NCBI RefSeq assembly: GCF_900444995.1
Contig: NZ_UAPQ01000001.1
Location: 62,001 to 126,000 of the forward strand
Reading direction: 5' to 3'
Source of the DNA: Actinomyces bovis
Lineage (GTDB): Bacteria; Actinomycetota; Actinomycetes; Actinomycetales; Actinomycetaceae
DNA: 64,000 bases
In this document: positions 51,991 through 60,822 of the stretch, in pieces
How positions within the stretch are numbered: position 1 is the stretch's first letter
Layout: the number at the start of each line of letters is the position of its first letter
Program-made: the position numbers and the translations under genes
Notes under the pieces: model-generated
Seen by the model: only the letters and a program-made list of their open reading frames with translations
What the model was told of the DNA's origin: nothing
Databases searched by the model: none

Positions 51991-54141
51991 GTGGCCCAGG
52001 ATCCCCTCATCGGACGTGTAGTCGACTCTCGTTACAAGATTGTCGACCGGGTAGCCCGTGGCGGCATGGCCACCGTTTACCGCGCGCAAGACCGGCGCCT
52101 GGATCGGCTGGTGGCTTTGAAGGTCATGCATGCCCATTTGGCGGAGTCCAGTGACTTTGTGTCCCGCTTCCGGCGTGAAGCGCGGGCTGCAGCGCGCCTG
52201 TCTAACCCCGGGGTGGTGGCAGTCTTTGACCAGGGCAGTCTGGACGGCGTCGCCTATCTGGTTATGGAGTATGTGGAAGGCCCAACTCTGCGAAACCTCG
52301 TGACGGCAGGGCCCCTGTCCGTCTCTGAAGCCTTGGAGCTCACGATTCAGGTGCTGCGGCCTTTGGGGGCTGCGCACCGCGCTGGCTTGGTGCATCGGGA
52401 TATTAAGCCGGAGAATGTGCTGCTGCCCGCCGATGGTTCGGTTGCTAAGGTCGCGGATTTTGGGCTGGCCCGGGCGGTCACTGAGACCACGCAGACCACC
52501 ACCGGCAATGTGCTGGGCACAGCGGCTTATCTGGCGCCTGAGCTCATCACCAGCGGCGACTCAAGCCCACGAGCGGATGTCTTTTCTGTGGGCGTGATGC
52601 TCTACGAGATGCTCACCGGAGTGCAGCCCTTCCGGGGTGAGACCCCCATCCATATTGCCTTCCGCAATGTGCATGAGGATGTGCCAGCGCCCTCGGCCCT
52701 AGTCCCTGAGCTACCAGCTTCTGTGGACCAACTGGTGGCGGCTTTGGCAGCGCGTGATCCCCAAGCACGCCCATCTACTGCTGATGCCGCTGCGGTGCAG
52801 GTGCGTTCAGCCTCGGAGGCACTTAAGCCGGAGGAACTGGCTATTCGCCGCAGTGGTGGGCTGGTGTCGGTGGATGGCTACGGCGCAGACCTGGTGGGGC
52901 GAGCGCGGGCCGCGCTAAAGCTTGCGGACGGGGAGCAGCCCGTGCCCCCGGCAGACTCCCCCGCCACTGCGCCCGCTGATGGTGCTTCTGCGGAAGAGTC
53001 CAGCCAGCGTCCTGAGGCAGAGTTCCAGGTGGGAGGCCGCACGGTTTCTTTGCCGGTGGGCTCGATCGGGCCGGTGGGCACTACGCGCCTAGAAACTAGC
53101 GGTCCTGGCCACACCAGTGTGCTGCCGACGGGCCCAAGAACTGGCCAGGCGACGCCGTCAAGCCCGCTGCCAGCGGGGCCGAGCGGATCAGCAGATCAGG
53201 CGCTAGCACCTACTGCTTCAGCCTCACTGGCTCATCCCCGGCGGCGTGCCCTGCTTGGGCTCGGCGCTTTGGGCCTGCTGGGCCTAGGAGGCAGCGGGGC
53301 CGGTTGGTACTTCCTGGCGGGACCTGGCCGACGTGTCAGCGTTCCTGACATCACGGGGATGTCTGCCGTGGAGGCGGAGCAGCGGGTTGCTGACGCCGAA
53401 CTCAAGTGGAAGCGCGCAGAGGATGCTTTCTCTGACACGGTGGCTGCGGGTGTGGTTATCTCCACGACTCCGGAGCCTGGCCGACGGCTGGCGCCGGGTA
53501 CTGAGCTGACGGTGGTGGTCTCCAAAGGCATTGAACAGGTGACTGTGCCTGAAATCGTAGGGAAGACTAAGGAGGAAGCCACCAAGCTTTTGAGCGCCGC
53601 GAAGCTGCGGCTGGGTGCGGTTACTGAGGAGTATTCGGCCTCGGTGGCCTCCGGGCAGATCGTGTCTTGCACTCCGGAAGCTGGTGCCACTGTTAACCAC
53701 TCCTCGGCGGTGGCGGTGGCAGTCTCTAAAGGCAAGCGCCCAGTGACGGTGCCCGACGTCGTCGGGATGACGAAGGCCGAGGCTGAGAAGGCCATTAAGG
53801 ATGCGGGTCTGAAGGTGGGCACGGTGCAGGAGACAGCTTCTGACACTGTGGAGTCTGGGAAGGTGATTTCCTCGAATCCTTCAGCCAACACGGCAAATGT
53901 CTTTGCGGGTGACGCCGTTGACCTTGTGGTTTCAAAGGGGCAGCAGATGGTGACTGTTCCGGATGTCTCCTCAATGGATGAGGAGGAAGCCAAGACCACC
54001 CTTGAGCAGGCCGGCTTCATCGTGCAGGTGCAGAAGGTGCGTCGTCCGCTCTTGTCTTTCCGTGACGTTGCCGACACTGACCCGGCGGCGGGTTCCAGCG
54101 TGAAATACGGCTCGAATGTGACACTTAAGGTCTACGACTGA
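51991..54141 (+). CDS. pknB: PASTA-domain Ser/Thr protein kinase (PknB/Stk1 type)
   Basis: 716 residues from GTG. Kinase domain about 14-270: VARGGMATVYRAQD glycine loop, VALKVM (ATP Lys), HRDIKPENVLL near 134 and DFGLA. A Pro/Ser-rich juxtamembrane stretch follows, one membrane helix (about 418-440), and four PASTA repeats (449-716) outside the cell; these sense muropeptides or lipid II and control wall growth and division. It converges with aroG, 9 bp apart. The usual pbpA/rodA/pstP neighbours are absent, so this is probably an additional PASTA kinase rather than the division-cluster copy. Confidence 0.93.
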   Translation: MAQDPLIGRVVDSRYKIVDRVARGGMATVYRAQDRRLDRLVALKVMHAHLAESSDFVSRFRREARAAARLSNPGVVAVFDQGSLDGVAYLVMEYVEGPTLRNLVTAGPLSVSEALELTIQVLRPLGAAHRAGLVHRDIKPENVLLPADGSVAKVADFGLARAVTETTQTTTGNVLGTAAYLAPELITSGDSSPRADVFSVGVMLYEMLTGVQPFRGETPIHIAFRNVHEDVPAPSALVPELPASVDQLVAALAARDPQARPSTADAAAVQVRSASEALKPEELAIRRSGGLVSVDGYGADLVGRARAALKLADGEQPVPPADSPATAPADGASAEESSQRPEAEFQVGGRTVSLPVGSIGPVGTTRLETSGPGHTSVLPTGPRTGQATPSSPLPAGPSGSADQALAPTASASLAHPRRRALLGLGALGLLGLGGSGAGWYFLAGPGRRVSVPDITGMSAVEAEQRVADAELKWKRAEDAFSDTVAAGVVISTTPEPGRRLAPGTELTVVVSKGIEQVTVPEIVGKTKEEATKLLSAAKLRLGAVTEEYSASVASGQIVSCTPEAGATVNHSSAVAVAVSKGKRPVTVPDVVGMTKAEAEKAIKDAGLKVGTVQETASDTVESGKVISSNPSANTANVFAGDAVDLVVSKGQQMVTVPDVSSMDEEEAKTTLEQAGFIVQVQKVRRPLLSFRDVADTDPAAGSSVKYGSNVTLKVYD

Positions 54142-54150
54142 GTTTGGCGT

Positions 54151-55494
54151 TTAGCCGCGCAGCATCTCCGCCACTTCAAAGGCCATCTCTAGGGACTGCT
54201 GGTGGTTGAGGCGCGGGTCCACCAGGGTTTCGTAGCGCTGAGCCAGGGCGGCCTCGTCAATTTGTTCACCGCCGCCTAGGCATTCGGTGACGTCGTCGCC
54301 GGTGAGTTCCACATGGATGCCACCCGGGTGGGTGCCAGCTGCCCGGTGTACCTCAAAGAAGCCGCGGACTTCGTCCATGATGGTGTCGAAGCGGCGGGTT
54401 TTATAGCCGTTGGCGGTGGTGATGGTGTTGCCGTGCATGGGGTCGGTGACCCAGGAGACGGGGCGTCCGTCCGCCTGGATGGCTTCAATCAAGGGCGGGA
54501 GGGCCTCCCGGATGCGGTCGGCGCCCATGCGGGTGATGAGGGTTAGACGGCCGGCTTCTCCCTGGGGGTTGAGGCGCTCCACGAGTTCCAGTACTTCTCT
54601 GCCTGTGGTGTTGGGGCCGATCTTCACGCCTACGGGATTGTGCACTCCAGCGAGTAGGGCCACGTGGGCATCCTGAGGTCCGCGGGTGCGTTCCCCGGCC
54701 CACAGCAGGTGAGCCGAGGTGTTGTATAGGCGCCCGGAGCGGGAGTCCTCCCGGATCATGGCGTCTTCGTATTCCAGGAGTAGGGCCTCGTGGGCGGCGT
54801 AGAAGTCCACTTGGCGCAGCGCGTCAAAGTCCACTCCGGCAGCGGCCATAAAGCGCATGGCGCGGTCGATCTCGTCGGCGAAGGCTTCGAAGCGTTTGTA
54901 GGCGGGGTTGGCGGTGAATCCACGGTTCCAGGAGTGGACTTCGCGTAGGTCGGCGTAGCCGCCCATGGTGAAGGAGCGGATGAGGTTGAGGGTGGTGCCG
55001 CTGCGCAGGTAGGCGTCGAGCATGCGCGCAGGGTCGGGGGTGCGGGCTTCGGGGGTGAAGGCGTGGTCATTTACGGAGTCGCCTCGGTAGGCGGGCAGGG
55101 TTAGGCCGTCGCGGGTTTCTGTGTCGCTGCTGCGGGGCTTGGCGTATTGGCCTGCCATGCGGCCGATTTTGACGATGGGCATGGAGGCGCCGTAGGTGAG
55201 TACGGCGGCCATCTGCAGGATGGTTTGGAGTTTGAGGCGGATGTTGTTGGCGGTGTTGTCTATGAAGGATTCGGCGCAGTCTCCGCCCATTAGGGCGAAG
55301 GCTTCTCCGCGTTCTACTTTGGCCATGGCTTGGCGTAGGGCGTCTACTTCTCCGGCAAAGACGAGTGGTGGGCGGGTGCGCAGGTCTGCGGCGACGGCGG
55401 CGAGCGCCTCGGCGTCGGGGTATCCGGGCTGTTGGGCGGCTTTGCACGCCCGCCAACTGGGGGCGGTCTGGGGCGTGGAGAGCTCGTTCATCAC
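54151..55494 (-). CDS. aroG: Class II 3-deoxy-7-phosphoheptulonate synthase
   Basis: 447 residues. The class II (plant-type) DAHP synthase features are complete: GGDCAESF with the metal Cys, KIGRMAGQYAKPRS, SFTMGGYADLREVHSWNRGF, IGPNTTGRE and WVTDPMHGNT with metal-binding residues. It condenses phosphoenolpyruvate and erythrose-4-phosphate at the entry to aromatic amino acid synthesis. The start is GTG 55494 with TATGCT ending 6 nt upstream, so leaderless; an ATG lies one codon later. Feedback-regulatory residues were not examined. Confidence 0.95.
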   Translation of the reverse strand: MMNELSTPQTAPSWRACKAAQQPGYPDAEALAAVAADLRTRPPLVFAGEVDALRQAMAKVERGEAFALMGGDCAESFIDNTANNIRLKLQTILQMAAVLTYGASMPIVKIGRMAGQYAKPRSSDTETRDGLTLPAYRGDSVNDHAFTPEARTPDPARMLDAYLRSGTTLNLIRSFTMGGYADLREVHSWNRGFTANPAYKRFEAFADEIDRAMRFMAAAGVDFDALRQVDFYAAHEALLLEYEDAMIREDSRSGRLYNTSAHLLWAGERTRGPQDAHVALLAGVHNPVGVKIGPNTTGREVLELVERLNPQGEAGRLTLITRMGADRIREALPPLIEAIQADGRPVSWVTDPMHGNTITTANGYKTRRFDTIMDEVRGFFEVHRAAGTHPGGIHVELTGDDVTECLGGGEQIDEAALAQRYETLVDPRLNHQQSLEMAFEVAEMLRG

Positions 55495-55500
55495 GGCAGC

Positions 55501-55506
55501 AGCATA
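55501..55506 (-). promoter_or_regulatory. Leaderless -10 box for aroG
   Basis: TATGCT (minus strand) ends 6 nt before GTG 55494. Confidence 0.55.
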
Positions 55507-55587
55507 GGCCGGGGTGTGGCGGAGCCCCCGCCATTGCGCAGTATGCGGACGGCAGGGGCTCCGGTGTTCAACGCTGGGTTGCGTGCC

Positions 55588-56817
55588 TCAGTGCTCGGGG
55601 GCGGGCTCGGCGGGGGCGACGTCCTGGCCTAGCTCGGCCATGAGCTTGGTGAACCAGTCCTGGGTGATGTCGAAGGGCTTGCCTCCGGCGATGCGCGGGA
55701 AGGGGATGGCGGTGAGGGTGTCACCGTTTTCCTCGTCGTGGCCGATGACGCCGGGCTCGCCGCGCAGGGCGCAGTCGACGGCTAGGTCGCACATCTGCTT
55801 GATGAGGTCTAGGTCCTCCTGGTTGGCGGCGGCGGCGCGCGAGTAGTAGCCGGACTTCTGGACCATGACTTTCTCGGCGCCAATCAGCTCAGCGAACTGC
55901 TTGGCGAACCACTGGCCGGGGTTGATGGTGTCTAGTTTGACGTGGCCGAAGGGGTCCCGCTGGACTTCCTGGCCGGCAGCTTCCATCTCCGCGATGATTT
56001 CTGGCACGCCGGCGCCCTCAGACAGGAAAATGTTGACATTGCCCTGCTGGTCCATGATGGCTTTGAGGCGCTTGGCTTCGGCAGCCAGGTCCAGCTTCAT
56101 TTCGGGCAGGAAGACGGCGTGCACGTCCCAGCGCTCTTTGGTCAGGCCCAGGGAGGGGGCCCACTGCTTGGTGTCGAGCAGCTGGTGGTAGCGGCGGGCG
56201 GTCTCGGCGGTGAGGTAGCCACAGTTGCGGCCCATGCATTCGTGGACGATCAGCATGCGGGGGTTGGAGCGGTGCTCACCGATGACGTTGAAGGCGAATC
56301 CGGCGCCCTGTTCGGCAGCGGTCCAGGCGCCCAGGGACTGGCGGATCGGCACGACGTCGTTGTCGATGGTCTTGGGTAGGCCGACGACGGTGAGCTCGTA
56401 GTCGTTTTCGTGCAGGTAAGCGGCTAGGTCAGCGGCGGTGGTGTTGGTGTCGTCGCCACCGATGGTGTGCAGGACGTCGACGCCGTCCTTGCGGAGCTGC
56501 TCGGCAGCGAATTCGAGGGGGTTGACGCCCTCTTCTACCAGGCCGCGCTCCACGAGGTTCTTGGCGTTGGTGAGCTTGACGCGGGAGTTGCCAATTGGGG
56601 AGCCGCCGAAGTCGCGCAGTAGGCCAGCGTTCTTGCGGGCTTCCTGGTCGATGACCCGGTAGTTGCCGGTGAGCAGGCCGTGGTAGCCGTACTGGTAGGC
56701 GATGATCTCAACCTCTGGGGCCACCTCGGTGTAACGCTCAATGAGGTCGCCGACGGCGGCGGACAGGCAGGGGGCGAAACCGCCCGCGGTGAGGAGTGCG
56801 ACGCGACGGATCGACAT
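55588..56817 (-). CDS. pfp: Pyrophosphate-dependent 6-phosphofructokinase
   Basis: 409 residues from ATG 56817 (GAAAGG upstream). VALLTAGGFAPCLSA is the phosphate-binding loop; TIGGDDTNTTAADL has Asp at the position where ATP-dependent enzymes have Gly, the accepted sign of PPi use; PKTIDNDVVP is the catalytic motif. The enzyme phosphorylates fructose-6-phosphate with PPi, reversibly, and is the typical phosphofructokinase of Actinomyces-like bacteria. The in-frame extension to 56922 is not family-like. It stands alone on the minus strand between aroG and a short lipoprotein ORF. Confidence 0.93.
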   Translation of the reverse strand: MSIRRVALLTAGGFAPCLSAAVGDLIERYTEVAPEVEIIAYQYGYHGLLTGNYRVIDQEARKNAGLLRDFGGSPIGNSRVKLTNAKNLVERGLVEEGVNPLEFAAEQLRKDGVDVLHTIGGDDTNTTAADLAAYLHENDYELTVVGLPKTIDNDVVPIRQSLGAWTAAEQGAGFAFNVIGEHRSNPRMLIVHECMGRNCGYLTAETARRYHQLLDTKQWAPSLGLTKERWDVHAVFLPEMKLDLAAEAKRLKAIMDQQGNVNIFLSEGAGVPEIIAEMEAAGQEVQRDPFGHVKLDTINPGQWFAKQFAELIGAEKVMVQKSGYYSRAAAANQEDLDLIKQMCDLAVDCALRGEPGVIGHDEENGDTLTAIPFPRIAGGKPFDITQDWFTKLMAELGQDVAPAEPAPEH

Positions 56818-57021
56818 CGTGAACCTTTCGGTGTTGGACAGGTGTAACGGGCCCCATCCTAGCTGGGCGGGCTGGAGGCGCTCGCACGCCCCTAAGCCCT
56901 GCATTCCGATTCCCGGCCTCACCTCAGAGCGAAATCATCGCCCCTCAAGACGATAGATAAGAGTAAGATTTATTTACGGCGCCATTCATTGCTACAACCT
57001 CTATTTTTGAAAGTGGGTCTT

Positions 57022-57258
57022 ATGCCTTCCCAAACCACTCGCCCCCCTCCTGCTCCGCGCTCCCTGACTCGCCGGACGGCATTGCTGGGAGCAGCGGCGC
57101 TTCCAGTTGCCACCTTCCTCGCTGCTTGCTCACCCAATAAGTCATCATCAGCTGGCATTGCAACGGCGTCTCCCAGTGCCCCCTCACAGGGGAGCGACGA
57201 CACCCGGAGCTTTGCCATCCTGGCAAGCTGGGGAGCGTCGCTAACAATGGCCGCTTAA
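57022..57258 (+). CDS. Short Tat-type lipoprotein, possible gene remnant
   Basis: 78 residues from ATG 57022 with a weak upstream AAAGTGGG. The N-terminus has a twin-arginine pattern (LTRRTALLGAAALP) and a lipobox LAAC (Cys at residue 36), followed by a Ser/Pro-rich tail of only about 42 residues. A full lipoprotein, such as a solute-binding protein, would be several hundred residues long; no continuation was found in other frames before sodA. It could be a decayed gene or a small lipoprotein. Upstream sequence (56940-57010) is AT-rich compared with its surroundings. Confidence 0.5.
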   Translation: MPSQTTRPPPAPRSLTRRTALLGAAALPVATFLAACSPNKSSSAGIATASPSAPSQGSDDTRSFAILASWGASLTMAA

Positions 57259-57400
57259 GGACCGCCTGCTTCCCTCGGCACCTTTTCTAGGCGCTAACAG
57301 TTCCTAAAGCCCAGCTTCCTTGAGGGACTAGACCTGCCCTGGCGCTTCTCGCTTGGGACTGGAGTCAACCAATCAATCCATCAATCTGAAAGACGCAACC

Positions 57401-58027
57401 ATGGCTACTTACACTCTGCCCGCTCTCCCCTACGACTACGCCGCCCTAGAGCCCCACATTTCCGGGCGCATCATGGAACTCCACCACGACAAGCACCACG
57501 CGGCCTACGTCAGCGGCGCCAATGCCGCGCTCGAAGCCTTGGCCGCAGCCCGGGAGTCAAACGACTTTGCCGCCATCAACCTGTGGGAGAAGAACCTCGC
57601 TTTTAACCTGGCCGGTCACACCAACCACACCCTCTTCTGGAAGAACCTTGCCCCGAAGGCTGGCGGCGAGCCCGAGGGTGAGTTGGCTGAGGCCATCAAG
57701 GATTCCTTTGGCTCTTTCAAGCAGTTCCAGGCTCAGTTCACAGCTGCCGCCCTGGGTATCCAGGGCTCAGGCTGGGCGATGCTCGCCTTCGACGTATTGT
57801 CCGGCAAGCTCGTCGTCCTCCAGCTCTTCGACCACCAGTCCAATCTCCCCGCGGGCACGCTCCCCCTTTTCCTCGTAGATATGTGGGAGCACGCCTTCTA
57901 CCTGGACTATCTCAATGTCAAGGCCGACTACGTCAAGGCCATCTGGAACATCGCCAACTGGCAAAACGTCTCCGAGACCCTCAGCCTGGCTGTCTCCAAG
58001 CGCTCTGAGATTCTCAAGACTTCCTGA
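57401..58027 (+). CDS. sodA: Superoxide dismutase (Fe/Mn family), His145 paralogue
   Basis: 208 residues from ATG 57401. The metal ligands His28, His76, Asp160 and His164 are all present (in [18 protein letters not shown] and [11 protein letters not shown]). Residue 145 is His ([10 protein letters not shown]), as in the Fe-dependent SodA of Mycobacterium tuberculosis, which suggests iron preference. The protein is cytosolic with no signal peptide. A close paralogue with Gln145 lies 3.4 kb downstream. The start was set at MATYTL because an upstream in-frame ATG is not family-like. A strong hairpin follows at 58071. Confidence 0.95.
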   Translation: MATYTLPALPYDYAALEPHISGRIMELHHDKHHAAYVSGANAALEALAAARESNDFAAINLWEKNLAFNLAGHTNHTLFWKNLAPKAGGEPEGELAEAIKDSFGSFKQFQAQFTAAALGIQGSGWAMLAFDVLSGKLVVLQLFDHQSNLPAGTLPLFLVDMWEHAFYLDYLNVKADYVKAIWNIANWQNVSETLSLAVSKRSEILKTS

Positions 58028-58070
58028 GCTTCAACACGCCAGACCTTAGCTTCAGGCTCAGGCGCTATGT

Positions 58071-58101
58071 GGGCCCCGCGATCGATACGGTCGCGGGGCC
58101 C
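58071..58101. terminator. Strong hairpin after sodA (first copy)
   Basis: GGGCCCCGCGA (58071-58081) and TCGCGGGGCCC (58091-58101) form a perfect 11-bp stem with a 9-nt loop between the converging sodA and acyltransferase genes. No U-tract. Confidence 0.7.
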
Positions 58102-58131
58102 CTCATGGCACTCAGACAGTTCTACAGGCTC

Positions 58132-58992
58132 CTAGCCTTCGTCCCCCTCAGGCTCCCCAGAGTCAGTCTCAGCCTCCGGCTCCTGGGGCGGTTCGGGCAC
58201 CTCGACGTCGGGGACCGGGCGTCCACCGGGAGCATCCATCACTGGCGCGGCTGGGCGCCGCAAGCGCTGCTCGGCCAGCATCTCCTCGGTGACCTCCAGG
58301 GCGCTCTTATGCTCAGCGTCCATCGCCTTCTTCACATCAGCGGCATACAAGTCCACGTACTCCTGCCCGGACAGGGACATCAGGGAGTACATGATCTCGT
58401 CCGTGATGGAGCGCAGCACAAAGCGGTCATTCTCCAAGCCCTGGTAGCGGGAGAAGTCCAAGGGCTTGCCCACCACAATCCCCACCCGGTGCCGTGTGGA
58501 GGGCAACACCTGCCCAATCGGCTGAGCCAGGTTGGAGCCAATCATCGCCACCGGAATCACCGGCGCCCCCGTGGCCAACGCAATGCGCGCCACCCCGGTC
58601 TTACCCCGGTACAAGCGTCCGTCAGGGCTGCGCGTGCCCTCCGGGTAGATACCAAAAAGCTCCCCCGAGCGCAGGCGATCAATCCCCGCCTGCAAAGCCG
58701 CCTGGGAGGCCTTGCCACCGGAGCGGTCCACCGGGATCGTGCCCACGGCTGTCATGAAGCGCTTCACGGCCCAGCCCTTGACTCCCTTGCCGGTGAAGTA
58801 GTCCGACTTGCCGATGAAGGCGACCTCCCGGTCGATCAGGAGCGGGAGGAAGAAGGAATCGATAACCGCCAAGTGGTTGGAGGCCAGTATGGCGGCGCCG
58901 GTGGCGGGGATATTCTCCTCGCCGCGGATCCAGGGCTGGTATAGAAGCTCCATGCCCGGACCGGCCACAACCTTCATTGCACGGTATGCCAC
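58132..58992 (-). CDS. PlsC-family 1-acylglycerol-3-phosphate acyltransferase
   Basis: 286 residues from GTG with AGGAGG upstream. NHLAVID (NHxxxD motif, near residue 40) and YPEGTRSPDG (second motif) are intact, together with VIPVAMIGSN, as in lysophosphatidic acid acyltransferases that make phosphatidic acid. The C-terminal 60 residues are a Pro/Glu-rich tail outside the family core. It is divergent from the nuclease gene. The acyl and acceptor substrates are inferred from family only. Confidence 0.9.
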   Translation of the reverse strand: MAYRAMKVVAGPGMELLYQPWIRGEENIPATGAAILASNHLAVIDSFFLPLLIDREVAFIGKSDYFTGKGVKGWAVKRFMTAVGTIPVDRSGGKASQAALQAGIDRLRSGELFGIYPEGTRSPDGRLYRGKTGVARIALATGAPVIPVAMIGSNLAQPIGQVLPSTRHRVGIVVGKPLDFSRYQGLENDRFVLRSITDEIMYSLMSLSGQEYVDLYAADVKKAMDAEHKSALEVTEEMLAEQRLRRPAAPVMDAPGGRPVPDVEVPEPPQEPEAETDSGEPEGDEG

Positions 58993-59043
58993 GGGTCCTC
59001 CTGCTCGGGACTGCGCCTGACCCTTCAGACGCGCCTCTCAGTC

Positions 59044-59049
59044 TAGCCT
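59044..59049 (+). promoter_or_regulatory. Leaderless -10 box for the DEDD/GIY-YIG nuclease gene
   Basis: TAGCCT ends 6 nt before GTG 59056. Confidence 0.5.
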
Positions 59050-59055
59050 TCCACT

Positions 59056-60729
59056 GTGTCCTTCCAGCCGTCCTTCGCAGACATGGGCACTCCTCTGTCT
59101 GAAGTCACCTTCGTGGTGGTGGACCTGGAAACCACCGGTGGGGCGCCCGGCGCCAAGGCCATCACAGAGATCGGCGCCCTACGGGTCAAAGGCGGTGAAG
59201 TGCTGGGAGAACTCGGAACCCTGGTCAACCCCGGCGCCCCGATCCCCGCGCAGATCACCCTGCTCACCGGAATCACCAACGCCATGGTGGCCACCGCTCC
59301 CCCACCCCGCATCGCCCTAAGCACCTTCTTGGAGTGGGCACGCCTGCATGAAGAGAGCACCGTGCTGGTGGCACACAATGCTCGCTTCGACGTCAGTCAC
59401 CTAAAGGCCGCCGCCCAGGCATTTCAGCTTGACTGGCCCGCCCCACGCGTACTGGACACCCTGGCGCTGTCTCGGCGCGCTTGGAATCGCACCGAAGTCC
59501 CCAACCACAAGCTCTCCACTTTGGCCACCTTCGTAGGCGCCAGCACCTCCCCCACCCACCGCGCTCTGGATGACGCCCGCGCCACCGTAGACGTGCTGCA
59601 CGCAGCCTTAGAAGTCCTGGCGAGCCTGGGCCTGACCCATATGGAGGATCTCGCCACCGCACAAGACCAGGTGCCAGCCGAGCTGCGCGCCAAGACCCGC
59701 TTAGCTGACGGACTGCCCAGCACGCCTGGTGTCTACCTCTTCCTCTCCCCCGCCGACCAGGTGCTATATGTCGGTAGCGCAGTGGACTTACGACGTCGCG
59801 TCCGCTCCTATTTCAACGCTGCAGAAACTCGCGCCCATGTGCGCCGCATGCTCAAAATCGCCAATCACGTGCGGGTGATCGAATGCGCCACCTTGATTGA
59901 GGCCCGCATTCGTGAACTGCGTCTGATTGAAGAATTGGACCCGCCCGCCAACCGGCGCTCCCGCGCCCCCAAACGGCGCCCCTGGATGTGCCTAGTCACC
60001 CACCCGCACCCGCGTCTGAGCCTAAGCACCGTGCCGGACACCAGAGCCTGCCATGAGGTGATCGGTCCCTTCTCTTCCCGTTCCTCCGGTGCCGCTGCCG
60101 TGCGTGCCGCCGAGTCGGTGCTGCGGCTAGAGAGCTGGGATGGCGCCAATACTTCCCTGCCCGCCCCCGGCCAGAAGGCCAGCTCGCCGCCGGAACTAAC
60201 AGCAGCGCAACGCCTGTCTCAGGCCCGCCGAGCACTCAGCAACGAGCCCGATCTGGTGGCTATGCCCCTGTTAGAGCGCATTAGGGAGCTTGCCACGGCG
60301 GAACGCTATGAGGAGGCGGGCTTGTGGACGGCGCGGCTGCGCTCCTTTCTTCGCGCCGCTGAACGCGCCCAACGGGTCCGGCCGCTCCTGGCCTGCCCGC
60401 ACCTAATCGCCGGTCGACGACGCGACGTGGGCGGTTGGGAACTCGTCTGCGTGCGCTGGGGGCGCTTGGCAGGCTCAGCTACCTCGCCACCCGGCGCGGA
60501 CCCCCGGCCCATCGTTGAGGCGCTGCGAGCCACCGCGCAGGTGGTTGAGCGGCCCGAGCGGATCGGCGGCACCACCAGTGTGGAGGAGACACTGCTGCTA
60601 GCGGACTGGGTGTTAAGTGAAGGCGCCCGCCTAGTGGAAGTAGACCCTCCAGACGATGACCCTGCCGTGCTATCTAGCCCGGTGGCAGGTGCTGCCCGAC
60701 ACCAAGACGTGCTCCGCTCAGACCGTTAA
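59056..60729 (+). CDS. DEDD-type exonuclease fused to GIY-YIG nuclease domain
   Basis: 557 residues. The N-terminal DnaQ-like 3'-5' exonuclease (about 15-190) has VVVDLETTG (motif I), VLVAHNARFDVSHL (motif II) and HRALDDARATVDVL (motif III). A UvrC-N/GIY-YIG domain follows (about 220-300: LPSTPGVYLFLSPADQVLYVGSAVDLRRRVRSYF, shortened here to its GVYLF...YVGSA core) and a less conserved C-terminal region. Such proteins (Rv2191-like) occur in many actinobacteria and probably trim or incise damaged DNA; this is known for the related Cho/UvrC group but not for this protein. TAGCCT 6 nt before the GTG suggests a leaderless start. Confidence 0.88.
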   Translation: MSFQPSFADMGTPLSEVTFVVVDLETTGGAPGAKAITEIGALRVKGGEVLGELGTLVNPGAPIPAQITLLTGITNAMVATAPPPRIALSTFLEWARLHEESTVLVAHNARFDVSHLKAAAQAFQLDWPAPRVLDTLALSRRAWNRTEVPNHKLSTLATFVGASTSPTHRALDDARATVDVLHAALEVLASLGLTHMEDLATAQDQVPAELRAKTRLADGLPSTPGVYLFLSPADQVLYVGSAVDLRRRVRSYFNAAETRAHVRRMLKIANHVRVIECATLIEARIRELRLIEELDPPANRRSRAPKRRPWMCLVTHPHPRLSLSTVPDTRACHEVIGPFSSRSSGAAAVRAAESVLRLESWDGANTSLPAPGQKASSPPELTAAQRLSQARRALSNEPDLVAMPLLERIRELATAERYEEAGLWTARLRSFLRAAERAQRVRPLLACPHLIAGRRRDVGGWELVCVRWGRLAGSATSPPGADPRPIVEALRATAQVVERPERIGGTTSVEETLLLADWVLSEGARLVEVDPPDDDPAVLSSPVAGAARHQDVLRSDR

Positions 60730-60822
60730 ACGCCCCACAGCTGCCCGGACCAGCGCAAAGACGCCGCAGCGCCCAGCAAATGCCAGAGAGCTACGTCGTC
60801 GCGACTGGGGACCTAGGGCGGC

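Noticed and set aside
56940-57010. AT-rich patch as a sign of recent gene transfer or an attachment site
   Set aside because: It is short, lies in a normal intergenic region and has no repeats, integrase or tRNA nearby; promoter sequence is a simpler explanation.
58069-58944. 291-codon open frame opposite the acyltransferase gene
   Set aside because: Shadow frame; the minus-strand protein has clear PlsC motifs and a strong ribosome site.
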